Source: Pseudorhizobium pelagicum (GTDB lineage Bacteria; Pseudomonadota; Alphaproteobacteria; Rhizobiales; Rhizobiaceae). From it: DNA of 64,000 nucleotides. The DNA lies in contig JOKI01000010.1 of NCBI GenBank assembly GCA_000722615.1, positions 62,001-126,000 of the forward strand, given 5' to 3'. Under the pieces are notes generated by a model. That model was not told the origin of the DNA, did no database searches, and saw only the letters and a list, made by a program, of their open reading frames with translations. This document shows, one piece after another, positions 9,003-17,012 of this stretch. How positions within the stretch are numbered: position 1 is the first letter of the stretch; every line of letters begins with the position of its first letter. Made by a program: the position numbers and the translations under genes.

Positions 9003-10370
9003 TTACTGATTTCCTCTCGGAAATTCGAGCGCCAGATCGCGGTACCACTTGCCGCTTTTCTTCACCGTCCGCACCTGCGTCTCGTAGTCCACATGCACCA
9101 GCCCGAACCGCATACGATAGCCTTCCGCCCATTCGAAATTGTCCATCAGGCTCCAGGCGAAATAGCCGCGCAGGGGATAACCGCTGGCGACGAGGTCGGC
9201 GCAGACGGAAAGATGGTCGGCGTAGTAGTCGAGGCGCGGCTGGTCATCCACCTCGCCGTCGGTGCCGATGCCCATGTTGTAGCAGGCGCCGTTTTCCGTC
9301 ACGTACATTTCCGGCAGATCGTAGCGGCGATAGAGGTCTTCGACCAGCGAGGTCATGGCGGCAGGCCAGACTTCCCAGCCGACGTCGGTCACCGTTTCGC
9401 CGACAAAGGGCGCCGACCTGGTGGCGGGGAACTCCGCACCTTCGGTGGCATCCTCGGCAACGCGCATCGGCGTGTAGTAGTTGAGGCCCCACCAGTCGAG
9501 CTTCTGGCTGATGGTGGCAAGATCGCCCTCCTCCACCTTCGGCATGCGGTCGCCGAGCGCGTTGAGCAGCGAGGCGGGATATTCGCCCTTGAAGACGGGG
9601 CCGAAGAAGGCGCCATTGTGGAAATCGAAGGCGCGCTCGGCAGCGGCCGTGTCCTTTTCACTGCCGGAGCCCGGGATCACCGAATGGGCGTTCAGCACGA
9701 GACCAACCGGCACCTTGGGGCTGACGTCGCGGATCGCTTCCACCCCCAGGCCGTGGGCGAGATTGGTGTAGTGCATGGCGTGGAGCGCCGCCTCCATGTT
9801 GCGCTCGCCCGGCGCATGGACGCCGTAGAGATGCGACAGCCAGACGGAGCACCAGGGCTCGTTGAAGGTCGCCACCGCATCCAGGCGGTCGCCGAGACGG
9901 TCCATCACCACCTTGGCGTAGCGCTGGAAGGCATAGGCGGTCGAGCGCGCTGTCCAGCCGCCGTCGCCCATCAGCGCCAGCGGCAGGTCCCAGTGGTAGA
10001 GCGTGGCAAAGGTCCGAATACCGCGCGCCTTGCAGCCGTCGACCAGGCGGTCGTAGAAATCGAGCCCCGGCTCGTTCACGCGCCCGACACCCTCCGGGAT
10101 GATCCGGGGCCAAGCGACGGAAAAGCGGTAGGCGGAGACACCCATCTCCTTGATGAGATCGAGGTCCTCCTCCAGGCGGTGGTAATGATCGCAGGCGACA
10201 TCGCCGTTGTGGCGACCGAAGACCCGTCCCGGCATGTTGGAGAAGGCATCCCAGATGGACGGCTTGCGGCCGTCCTCCTTCGTCGCCCCTTCGATCTGGA
10301 AGGAGGCGGTCGCGACTCCGAAGGTGAAGTCGGCGGGAAAGCGGCTGGCGAGCATCTTGGTGTCGGTCAT
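9003..10370 (-). CDS. bglA: GH1 family beta-glucosidase
   Basis: 455 aa, full length for a bacterial glycoside hydrolase family 1 enzyme. It begins with FPADFTFGVATASFQIEGA, has the acid/base Glu171 in the TFNEPW motif and the nucleophile Glu359 in YVTENGA, and ends with the FAWSLMDNFEWAEGY segment of the aglycone/sugar site. No signal peptide, so it acts in the cytoplasm on imported beta-glucosides or related glycosides. Adjacent genes give no transporter partner. A second, distinct GH1 gene lies at the far end of the window. Confidence 0.92.
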   Translation of the reverse strand: MTDTKMLASRFPADFTFGVATASFQIEGATKEDGRKPSIWDAFSNMPGRVFGRHNGDVACDHYHRLEEDLDLIKEMGVSAYRFSVAWPRIIPEGVGRVNEPGLDFYDRLVDGCKARGIRTFATLYHWDLPLALMGDGGWTARSTAYAFQRYAKVVMDRLGDRLDAVATFNEPWCSVWLSHLYGVHAPGERNMEAALHAMHYTNLAHGLGVEAIRDVSPKVPVGLVLNAHSVIPGSGSEKDTAAAERAFDFHNGAFFGPVFKGEYPASLLNALGDRMPKVEEGDLATISQKLDWWGLNYYTPMRVAEDATEGAEFPATRSAPFVGETVTDVGWEVWPAAMTSLVEDLYRRYDLPEMYVTENGACYNMGIGTDGEVDDQPRLDYYADHLSVCADLVASGYPLRGYFAWSLMDNFEWAEGYRMRFGLVHVDYETQVRTVKKSGKWYRDLALEFPRGNQ

Positions 10371-10440
10371 GGTGGACCCGTGTCGTTGGAATATGGACGA
10401 GCTGTCGTCTACGGCCGTTCAGCCGGACCGCGAGGCACTC

Positions 10441-10470
10441 AGGCCGGCATCGGCGATCCGATGACGGCCT
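10441..10470 (-). terminator. Hairpin downstream of the 49-aa membrane protein gene
   Basis: AGGCCG-G-CATCGG and CCGATG-A-CGGCCT pair with a single mismatch around a 4-nt loop, 11 nt beyond the stop of the small gene. It lacks a T-run, so termination efficiency is uncertain. Confidence 0.4.
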
Positions 10471-10481
10471 GCGCAAAACCC

Positions 10482-10631
10482 TTAGTTTTCTTCGACGGAG
10501 ACGCCGCCTTCGCCGATCTTGATCTCGACGCCCGAGGGCTCGGATTCTTCCTGGTAGACGTAGATGCCGAGCCCGATCACGGCGACGATGAGCGCCCCGA
10601 TGATCATGTAGAGGCCACTTCTGTTGTTCAT
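10482..10631 (-). CDS. Small single-span membrane protein (49 aa)
   Basis: A 49-codon frame from ATG 10631 to TAA 10482. The product starts MNNRSGLYMII, has one hydrophobic span (about residues 8-25, LYMIIGALIVAVIGLGIYVY), and ends in an acidic, Glu-rich tail with a GVEIKIGEGGVSVEEN-like end. An AAGGGCGGCAGGGA purine-rich ribosome site precedes the ATG and a strong hairpin follows the stop. The orientation is N-terminus in the cytoplasm or a short signal anchor; function unknown. It accounts for most of the otherwise empty 400-bp gap. Confidence 0.7.
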   Translation of the reverse strand: MNNRSGLYMIIGALIVAVIGLGIYVYQEESEPSGVEIKIGEGGVSVEEN

Positions 10632-10728
10632 TCCCTGCCGCCCTTGATGCGATGAAATCGACGGCTAGCTAGTGCTCCGTCATTCGTTCGGCAATAGCGA
10701 GATTTCACCGGAAGCGCAAAGGAAGACA

Positions 10729-10753
10729 TGAGGAGCCCGGATCGGGCTCCTCA
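10729..10753 (-). terminator. Hairpin downstream of the Gfo/Idh/MocA gene
   Basis: Perfect 11-bp stem (TGAGGAGCCCG / CGGGCTCCTCA) with a 3-nt loop, 18 bp beyond the oxidoreductase stop on the minus strand. Only a short pyrimidine-rich stretch follows. It probably ends the 17-10.7 kb operon. Confidence 0.6.
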
Positions 10754-10770
10754 CAGGCTAAAGGCGGAGC

Positions 10771-11958
10771 TTACAGCTTCACCCAGGCACCGTTTTTCTT
10801 CGACGACGCGACGCAGGCCTCGACGAAGGCGACACCCTTCACGCCGTCATCGACGGTCGGGTAGATCACCGCCTTGTCGAGCGACACGCCCTTCTTCCTG
10901 GCGTTGATGGCATGCGCCGCTTCCGTGTAGATCGTCGCGAAGGCTTCCAGATAGCCTTCCGGATGACCCGACGGGATGCGGCTGACGCGGCCGGCAGCAG
11001 CGCCGGCGCCGGCGCCGTTGCGGGTGATCAGACGCTTCGATTCCCCGAAGGGCGTGAACCACAGGTAGTTGGGGTCGGCCTGCACCCATTCGATGCCCCC
11101 CTTGGTGCCGTAGACGCGGATTTTCAGGCCGTTCTCGTGGCCGGGCGCCACCTGGCTGCACCAGAGCATGCCCTTGGCCGGCTTTTCACTTCCCTTGGCG
11201 GCAAAGCGCAGCATCACGTGCGCATTATCGTCGAGCCGGCGGCCTTCGACGAAGCTGTCGAGATCGGCTGCGAGACTGTCGAGCGTCAGGCCGGTGATGA
11301 AGCAGGCGAGATTGTAGGCATGGGTGCCGATGTCGCCGGTCGAACCGCCGGCGCCGGATTGTGCCGGATCGGTGCGCCAGACCGCCTGCTTGGCGCCGGT
11401 CTGCTCGACCGCCTCCGTCAGCCAGTCCTGCGGATATTCCACCTGCACGAGGCGCAGCGTGCCGAGATCGCCGTTCTCAACCATTTCGCGCGCCTGCCGC
11501 ACCATCGGGTAGCCGGTGTAATTGTGGGTCAGGATGAAGAGTGCCTTCGCCTTGTCGGCAACCTCTTTCAGGGCCTTTGCATCCTCCAGATTGGAGGTCA
11601 GCGGCTTGTCGCAGATGACATGAATGCCCTTTTCGAGAAAGGCCTTGGCGGCGGCGAAATGCACGTGGTTCGGCGTCACGATCGATACCGCTTCGATACC
11701 ATCCGGACGCGCCGATTCCTTCTCCGCCATCTCCTGGAATGAGCCATAGCAGCGCTCCGGGTCGAGCCCGAGGTCACGGCCCGAGGCCATCGCCTTTTCC
11801 GGCGTCGAGGACAGCGCCCCGGCCACCAGATCGAACTGATCGTCCAGCCGTGCCGCCATGCGGTGCACCGCACCGATGAAGGCGCCCGCGCCACCCCCCA
11901 CCATGCCGAGCCGGATCTTCGGCTCGCGCGCCTGTTCGTCCTTGCCTTCGATCGCCAT
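10771..11958 (-). CDS. Gfo/Idh/MocA family NAD(P)-dependent oxidoreductase
   Basis: 395 aa. The N-terminal Rossmann fold (RLGMVGGGAGAFIGAVHRMAAR) is followed by VTPNHVHFAAAKAFLEKGIHVICDKPLT, with the family's (E/D)KP motif carrying the catalytic Lys. The C-terminal alpha/beta domain includes GDIGTHAYNLACFITG. Members oxidise or reduce sugars, inositols or their derivatives with NAD(P). It is the last gene of the apparent CUT2 transporter operon and pairs with the upstream TIM-barrel isomerase, as in inositol or modified-sugar pathways. Substrate unknown. AAGGAGA precedes the ATG. Confidence 0.88.
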   Translation of the reverse strand: MAIEGKDEQAREPKIRLGMVGGGAGAFIGAVHRMAARLDDQFDLVAGALSSTPEKAMASGRDLGLDPERCYGSFQEMAEKESARPDGIEAVSIVTPNHVHFAAAKAFLEKGIHVICDKPLTSNLEDAKALKEVADKAKALFILTHNYTGYPMVRQAREMVENGDLGTLRLVQVEYPQDWLTEAVEQTGAKQAVWRTDPAQSGAGGSTGDIGTHAYNLACFITGLTLDSLAADLDSFVEGRRLDDNAHVMLRFAAKGSEKPAKGMLWCSQVAPGHENGLKIRVYGTKGGIEWVQADPNYLWFTPFGESKRLITRNGAGAGAAAGRVSRIPSGHPEGYLEAFATIYTEAAHAINARKKGVSLDKAVIYPTVDDGVKGVAFVEACVASSKKNGAWVKL

Positions 11959-11994
11959 TGTCGTGTCTCCTTGAAAAAATCACTGCGAGAAAAA

Positions 11995-12126
11995 AGCCCC
12001 CCTCTGGCCTGCCGGTCATCTCCCCCACAAGGGGGGAGATGACTCGTAGCGCCGCCTCGATCCGGGTCGAAAGGCGGCGGCAGGTTAAGCCCCTCCCCCT
12101 TGTGGGGAGGGGTTGGGGAGGGGCTC
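11995..12126. repeat. Dispersed palindromic intergenic repeat, copy 1
   Basis: ~131 bp element filling the gap between the isomerase and oxidoreductase genes. It has two hairpin modules: CTCCCCCACAAGGGGGGAG on the left and CCCCTCCCCCTTGTGGGG followed by AGGGGTTGGGGAGGGG on the right. Copy 2 at ~20.8 kb shares both modules and the CTGCCTGCCGG left edge. Such elements are common between rhizobial genes and can form strong RNA hairpins. Confidence 0.75.
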
Positions 12127-12130
12127 TATT

Positions 12131-13183
12131 CTAAAGCCCCAGCATCCGCCGGTTGGCCGCGTCGTCCGTGCCGCCGGCGGCAAAGTCGTCGAACGCCTTT
12201 TCCGTCACGCGGATGATGTGGTGCTTGACGAACTCGGCGCCTTCGCGCGCGCCGTCCTCGGAGTTCTTCAGCGCGCACTCCCATTCGACCACGGCCCATC
12301 CGTCGAAGTCGTTGGCGGTGAGCTTGGAGAAGACGGCGCCGAAATCCACCTGGCCGTCGCCGAGCGAGCGGAAGCGACCGGCACGACCGACCCAGCCCTG
12401 GTAGCCGCCATAGACACCCTGCCGGCCGGTCGGATTGAACTCCGCGTCCTTGACGTGGAACATCTTGATCCGGTCCTTGTAGATGTCGATGTTCTCCAGA
12501 TAGTCGAGGCACTGCAGCACATAGTGCGACGGGTCGTAGAGCATGTTGGCGCGGGGGTGGTTCTTCACCCGCTCCAGGAACATCTCGAAGGTGACGCCGT
12601 CGTGCAGGTCCTCGCCCGGATGGATCTCGTAGCAGACATCGACGCCGCAGCTATCGGCGTGGTCGAGGATCGGCGTCCAGCGGCGCGCCAGCTCGTCGAA
12701 GGCGGTCTCCACGAGGCCGGCGGGACGCTGCGGCCAAGGATAGATATAGGGCCAGGCCAGTGCGCCGGAGAAGGTCGCATGCGCCTTGATCCCGAGGTGC
12801 TTCGACGCCGAGAGCGCCATCTTCACCTGTTCGACGGCCCATGCCTGGCGCGCCTTCGGATTGCCGCGCACTTCCGGTGCCGCAAACCCGTCGAAGGCTT
12901 CGTCATAGGCCGGATGGACGGCGACCAGCTGGCCTTGAAGATGGGTGGAAAGCTCGGTGACCTCGATGCCGTTCTGGCGCGCGACGCCCGCGAACTCGTC
13001 GCAGTAATCCTTGGACTCCGAGGCCTTCTTCAGGTCGATGAGCTGTGAGGCCCAGGTCGGGACCTGCACGCCGATGTAACCCTTCTCGGCGGCCCATTTG
13101 GTGATCCCGTCCCAGGAATCGAACGGCGCTTCGTCGCCCGCGAACTGGCCAAGAAAAATGGCCGGTCCCTTGATCGTCTTCAT
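12131..13183 (-). CDS. Sugar phosphate isomerase/epimerase family protein (AP-endonuclease-2 TIM barrel)
   Basis: 350 aa with the xylose-isomerase-like TIM-barrel pattern. Likely metal ligands lie in CYEIHPGED (~160), the LYDPSHYV strand, MFHVKDAEF (~215) and the late WAVVEWECALKN Glu. The family includes inosose isomerases/dehydratases and tagatose-3-epimerase-like enzymes, so the exact reaction cannot be named. Its place between a CUT2 importer and a Gfo/Idh/MocA dehydrogenase suggests isomerisation of an oxidised sugar or inositol. AAGGAG precedes the ATG. Confidence 0.85.
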   Translation of the reverse strand: MKTIKGPAIFLGQFAGDEAPFDSWDGITKWAAEKGYIGVQVPTWASQLIDLKKASESKDYCDEFAGVARQNGIEVTELSTHLQGQLVAVHPAYDEAFDGFAAPEVRGNPKARQAWAVEQVKMALSASKHLGIKAHATFSGALAWPYIYPWPQRPAGLVETAFDELARRWTPILDHADSCGVDVCYEIHPGEDLHDGVTFEMFLERVKNHPRANMLYDPSHYVLQCLDYLENIDIYKDRIKMFHVKDAEFNPTGRQGVYGGYQGWVGRAGRFRSLGDGQVDFGAVFSKLTANDFDGWAVVEWECALKNSEDGAREGAEFVKHHIIRVTEKAFDDFAAGGTDDAANRRMLGL

Positions 13184-13225
13184 GAGCTTGCTCCTTGAAA
13201 TTGGCTGCGTGTCGCGCGGACATGG

Positions 13226-13255
13226 AAAAGGCGCGCGCGATCTCCCGCGCGCGCC
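13226..13255 (-). terminator. Intercistronic hairpin after the binding-protein gene
   Basis: GGCGCGCGC and GCGCGCGCC form a perfect 9-bp stem around an 8-nt loop just past the binding-protein stop; on the minus strand it runs into TTTT. In transporter operons such structures usually protect the binding-protein mRNA or partly terminate before downstream genes. Confidence 0.5.
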
Positions 13256-13264
13256 GGCGGTTGA

Positions 13265-14230
13265 TCAGAACGGTGAATCGGGGAAGTAGAACTGCTCGGC
13301 GTTTTCCTTGGTGACGAGCGTCGCGTCGAGGATGTACTCGCCGCTGACCGGCACCTGGTCGTAGAGGCTGTCGGCCGTCAGCTGCATTGCGGTGGCGATC
13401 ATCGCCGGCGGATAGAGCACGTCGACCGGCACCATCTTGTCGCCATCCATGACGCGCTTGACCATGTCCTTGGAACCGGCACCGCCGACGACATACTGGA
13501 TGTCCGTGCGGCCGGCCTGTTCGATGGCTTCCAGAACGCCGACGACCATGTCGTCGTCCTGCGCCCAGATCACGTCGATCTCCGGATATTTGGTCAGATA
13601 GTCCTGGGTGACGCGGAAGGCGTCGTCGCGGTTCCAGTTGCCGTACTGGCGCTCCAGGATCTCGACGTTGGAGCCTTCGATGCCCTGGTCGAAGCCGTCC
13701 TGGCGCTGCTGGTCGATCGGGATCGGCAGACCGCGGATCACAGCGACCTTGGCGTCCGGCGTCGTCGCGGCGATGTATTCGCCGGCGACGCGGCCGAGCG
13801 CCGGGTTGTTGCCGGCGACATAGAGGTCGCGCACGCCGTTGTCGTTGTTGGACGGCGCGCGGTCGACGAGCGCGACGAAGGTGCCGGCATCCTTGACCTG
13901 CTGGATGGCGTTGACCAGCGGATCCGGATCGGTCGGCAGGATCACCAGCGCGTCGATGCCCTGCACCGCAAGGTCCTGCACGGCGTTCGCCTGGGTTGCC
14001 GGATCAGCGGATGTCTTCACCAGCACGGTCAGCCCCGGATGCTCCTCCATCAGAAGCTTGGCGACGCGCTCGGCGTGATAGACGACGCCGGCCGTCCAGC
14101 CGTGGTCGGCAGCGGGGATCGAGACCCCGATGGTGACCTTCTTTTCCTCCTGCGCCCAGCCGAGGCTGGGACCCATGGCAACCGACGCCGCAAGCGCCGC
14201 AACGGTCAGGCCAAATGTTCTTCTACGCAT
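13265..14230 (-). CDS. CUT2 sugar ABC transporter substrate-binding protein
   Basis: 321 aa from ATG 14230, chosen over an upstream in-frame start because GGGAGAG lies 6-8 nt before it and the signal peptide MRRRTFGLTVAALAASVAMGPSLGWAQ then begins correctly. The mature part has the RbsB-like two-lobed fold (VTIGVSIPAADHGWTAG, GIDALVILPTDPDPL, VALVDRAPSNND, VIRGLPIPIDQQRQDGFDQGIEG, VIWAQDDDMVVGVLEAI). It should bind a pentose, hexose or cyclitol in the periplasm. A shared operator with the xyl regulator region (see 16959) favours D-xylose or a related sugar. Confidence 0.9.
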   Translation of the reverse strand: MRRRTFGLTVAALAASVAMGPSLGWAQEEKKVTIGVSIPAADHGWTAGVVYHAERVAKLLMEEHPGLTVLVKTSADPATQANAVQDLAVQGIDALVILPTDPDPLVNAIQQVKDAGTFVALVDRAPSNNDNGVRDLYVAGNNPALGRVAGEYIAATTPDAKVAVIRGLPIPIDQQRQDGFDQGIEGSNVEILERQYGNWNRDDAFRVTQDYLTKYPEIDVIWAQDDDMVVGVLEAIEQAGRTDIQYVVGGAGSKDMVKRVMDGDKMVPVDVLYPPAMIATAMQLTADSLYDQVPVSGEYILDATLVTKENAEQFYFPDSPF

Positions 14231-14296
14231 GTTTCTCTCTCCCAAGTTCGGGTCTTGTCGTCCGCCCGGGCGCGACCCTTGACGCCCGGAAGGTTC

Positions 14297-15298
14297 TCAT
14301 GACCGCCGTGACAGCGACCGCTGCACGAGCATGGCGATGATGATGATGGCACCCTGGATGGCGCCGATGAGATATTCGCTGACGAAGTTCGACAGGATCA
14401 TGATGTTGCCGACGATTTCGAGGATGAAGGCGCCGCAGACCGTGCCCCAGATGCGCCCGACGCCACCCCTGAGCGCCGTGCCGCCGACGACGACGGCGGT
14501 GATCGCCTGCAGCTCCCAGAGGATGCCGGTGGTGGCCGAGGTCGAACCGAGGCGCGGCACGTAGAGGAGCACGGCGATCGCGACGCAAAGCCCCTGCACG
14601 ACGTAGGCGATGGTGCGCACGCGCTTGACGGAAATGCCGGAATAGCGCGCCACGTCCTCGTTGGAGCCGACGGCGATCAGGTGGCGGCCGTAGCGGGTGC
14701 GGTAGAGCACGAAGGCGGCGATCGCGGCCGTCACGAAGATCGCGATGATCGGCACGGGCACGCCAAGCACCTCGCCGAAATAGACCGGCCGGTAGAGCGC
14801 CTGCAGCTCGCGGTCGCGCAGCGTGATCGCACCGCCCTGGCTGAGCCAGGTGGTGAGCCCGCGGTAGATGCCCATGGTGCCGAGGGTGGCGATGAAGGGC
14901 TCGATCTGGCCGACGGTGGTGATCAGGCCGTTGAAAAGCCCGCAGGCCGCCCCAATCGCCAGCGCCAGCGCCATGCCGGCAATCAGCATCAGCAGCGGAT
15001 CGGCAATCACGCCGGAATTCATGAACAGGATCATCAGGCTGGCGACGAAGGCGACCATGGCCCCGACCGACAGGTCGAGCCCGCCCGAGGAAATCACATA
15101 GGTCGCACCCAGCGCGATGATGGCGATGAAGGCGCTGCGGGTGATGACGTTCGAGAGGTTGGCGACGGAGATAAAGTTGTCGTTGGCCAGCGCGCCGAGC
15201 ACCAGCAGCAGTGCAAGCGCGATGAAGGGCGCCACGGCCCGCAGGTCCCAGTCGCGCGACGTCTTCGGCTTGGCCGTATCGGATGCGGCAGTGTTCAT
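14297..15298 (-). CDS. CUT2 sugar ABC transporter permease (RbsC type)
   Basis: 333 aa, with 8-10 hydrophobic segments and the RbsC-family landmarks GLDLSVGAMVAF, GLFNGLITTVGQIEPFIATLGTMGIYRGLT, the IAVGSNEDVARYSGISVKRVR loop and GGTALRGGVGRIWGTVCGAF near the C-terminus. It forms the membrane channel for the neighbouring ATPase and binding protein. The gene starts 3 bp after the ATPase stop. Confidence 0.92.
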   Translation of the reverse strand: MNTAASDTAKPKTSRDWDLRAVAPFIALALLLVLGALANDNFISVANLSNVITRSAFIAIIALGATYVISSGGLDLSVGAMVAFVASLMILFMNSGVIADPLLMLIAGMALALAIGAACGLFNGLITTVGQIEPFIATLGTMGIYRGLTTWLSQGGAITLRDRELQALYRPVYFGEVLGVPVPIIAIFVTAAIAAFVLYRTRYGRHLIAVGSNEDVARYSGISVKRVRTIAYVVQGLCVAIAVLLYVPRLGSTSATTGILWELQAITAVVVGGTALRGGVGRIWGTVCGAFILEIVGNIMILSNFVSEYLIGAIQGAIIIIAMLVQRSLSRRS

Positions 15299-15301
15299 GG
15301 C

Positions 15302-16837
15302 TCAGGCAGCCTCCCCGGACGTCATTCCGGGGTTCACCCCGGTCGCCAGCACCACGATGTCATTCTCGGTCATGCGTTCTCCCGTCACCTCGCCGACAAT
15401 CTCGCCTGACCGCATCACCAGGATGCGGTCGCAGATGCCGATCAGCTCCGGCATTTCGGAGGAGATGACGATGATCGACCGTCCCTCCTGCGCCAGCCGG
15501 GCAATGAATTTGTAGATCTGTTCCTTGGTGCCGATGTCGATGCCGCGCGTCGGCTCGTCGATGATGACGATCGACGGGTCGAGCAACATCATCTTGGCGA
15601 TCAAAAGCTTCTGCTGGTTGCCGCCCGACAGCTGGCCGGCCAGCAGATCCTTGCGGCCGGTGCGGATGTCGAATTCGGCGATGGCCGCGTCGAGCGCCTC
15701 GCTCTCGCGTTTGCGGTCGATCTGCAGGCCGCGCACGAACTTGCCGATCGAGGCAAGCGTCAGGTTCGTCGCAAGGTCCTTCAGGAGCAACAGGCCCTTG
15801 CCCTTGCGATCCTCCGAAAGATAGGCGATGCCGGCCTTCAGGCTGGCCTGAGCGTCGGCAAAGCTCGCCGGCTGGCCGAGGTGACGGACCGTCCCGCTGC
15901 CGCGGCGAAGGCCGACGACGCCCTCCATCAGCTCCGTGCGCCCTGCCCCGACGAGACCGGCAAAGCCGAGGATCTCGCCCTTGTTCAGGTGAAAGCTTGC
16001 ATGCCTCGCATAGCCGGGAACATTGAAATCCTCGACCTCCAGGACCTTGTCCTGGACCGCCGCGGCCTGCCGGTCCGGATAGAGCTTGCTGACGTCGCGG
16101 CCGACCATCAGCCGCGCCATGTCGGCCGGCTCCAGTTCGGACACATCATGGGTGGCGACGACATGCCCGTCGCGCAGCACGGTCACCCGGTCGGCGATCT
16201 CCTTCACCTCCGGCAGCCGGTGGGAGATATAGAGGATGCCGACGCCCTTGGCGCGGATATCGGTGATGACCTTCAGCAGCGCCTCGGTCTCGAACGGCGT
16301 CAGCGAGGCCGTCGGCTCGTCGAAGATGACGACGCGGTGCGGCACCAGCAGCACGCGGGCAATCTGCACCAGCTGGCGCTGCGCGATCGACAGCCGCCCG
16401 ACGGTCGCCTTCGGATCGATCTCGGAGCCGAGGTCGGCAAGCGCCCGCGCCGCCCCCTCGTTCATCGCCCGATCGTCCACCGTCAGCCCCTTCGGGAGCT
16501 CGCGGCCGAGGTAGATGTTCTGCGCCACCGTCAGGTCCGGGGCGAGCAGGATTTCCTGGTGGACGAGGACGATGCCGCGATGCTCGGCATCCACCGGGCC
16601 GGAGAACTGTACCGCCTGCCCGTCGATGCGGATCTCGCCGCGGGTCGGCGCATGGGTACCGGCGAGGATCTTCATCAGTGTCGACTTGCCGGCACCGTTC
16701 TCGCCGATGATGGCATGCACCTCGCCCGGCCGCACGGTGAGGCCGACCTCATGCAGCACCTCGACGGGTCCAAAACTCTTGGAAAGGCCGCGGGCCTCGA
16801 TGAGGACAGGCACTTTTTCCGAAGGCGCCGCCATCAT
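15302..16837 (-). CDS. CUT2 sugar ABC transporter ATP-binding protein (two ATPase domains)
   Basis: 511 aa from ATG 16837; an adjacent second ATG (16834) is equally possible. The N-terminal ATPase domain has Walker [13 protein letters not shown] and Walker B VVIFDEPTASL. The C-terminal domain has a degenerate Walker A (GLVGAGRTELME) but an intact signature (LSGGNQQKLLIAKMM) and IVIIDEPTRGIDIG, the usual asymmetric RbsA/XylG arrangement. There is no good ribosome site for this ATG. Instead a 30-codon upstream frame with GGGAGGAAG ends at a TGA overlapping it, suggesting coupled translation. First structural gene of the operon. Confidence 0.92.
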   Translation of the reverse strand: MMAAPSEKVPVLIEARGLSKSFGPVEVLHEVGLTVRPGEVHAIIGENGAGKSTLMKILAGTHAPTRGEIRIDGQAVQFSGPVDAEHRGIVLVHQEILLAPDLTVAQNIYLGRELPKGLTVDDRAMNEGAARALADLGSEIDPKATVGRLSIAQRQLVQIARVLLVPHRVVIFDEPTASLTPFETEALLKVITDIRAKGVGILYISHRLPEVKEIADRVTVLRDGHVVATHDVSELEPADMARLMVGRDVSKLYPDRQAAAVQDKVLEVEDFNVPGYARHASFHLNKGEILGFAGLVGAGRTELMEGVVGLRRGSGTVRHLGQPASFADAQASLKAGIAYLSEDRKGKGLLLLKDLATNLTLASIGKFVRGLQIDRKRESEALDAAIAEFDIRTGRKDLLAGQLSGGNQQKLLIAKMMLLDPSIVIIDEPTRGIDIGTKEQIYKFIARLAQEGRSIIVISSEMPELIGICDRILVMRSGEIVGEVTGERMTENDIVVLATGVNPGMTSGEAA

Positions 16838-16926
16838 CGACGGCCGCCCGTCGCGACGTCTAACGACGCTGTTGACCCCACGCCTGCGCCATAGACGCAG
16901 GTCTCCCTTGTCTGTGATCGATGCAC
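16834..16926 (-). CDS. Possible leader ORF (30 codons) upstream of the ATPase gene
   Basis: A GTG at 16926 lies 5-8 nt after a GGGAGGAAG sequence, the best ribosome site in the region. The frame reads VHRSQTRETCVYGAGV... for 30 codons and stops at a TGA (16836-16834) that overlaps the first ATG of the transporter ATPase gene. The peptide itself shows no domain. It may serve for coupled translation, or a sequencing frameshift may hide a longer ATPase N-terminus. Confidence 0.35.
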   Translation of the reverse strand: MHRSQTRETCVYGAGVGSTASLDVATGGRR

Positions 16927-16958
16927 CTGAACTTCCTCCCGATTTCAGGCTAGCGAAG

Positions 16959-16975
16959 AATTTGAGGTACGTAAA
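16959..16975. promoter_or_regulatory. Putative LacI-family operator upstream of the CUT2 operon
   Basis: The 13-mer TGAGGTACGTAAA (16963-16975), with AATT to its left, is identical to a sequence 33 bp upstream of the LacI regulator gene (23456-23468). The TACGTA core is palindromic. An exact match between two promoter regions in otherwise unrelated sequence argues for one regulator binding both. Confidence 0.6.
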
Positions 16976-17012
16976 GCAGCTTTGCACATGGAATGCCGTG
17001 AACGGCCGCGGT

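Noticed and set aside
9093..10655. 520-codon plus-strand frame
   Set aside because: Antisense to the GH1 gene, whose catalytic motifs are unmistakable.
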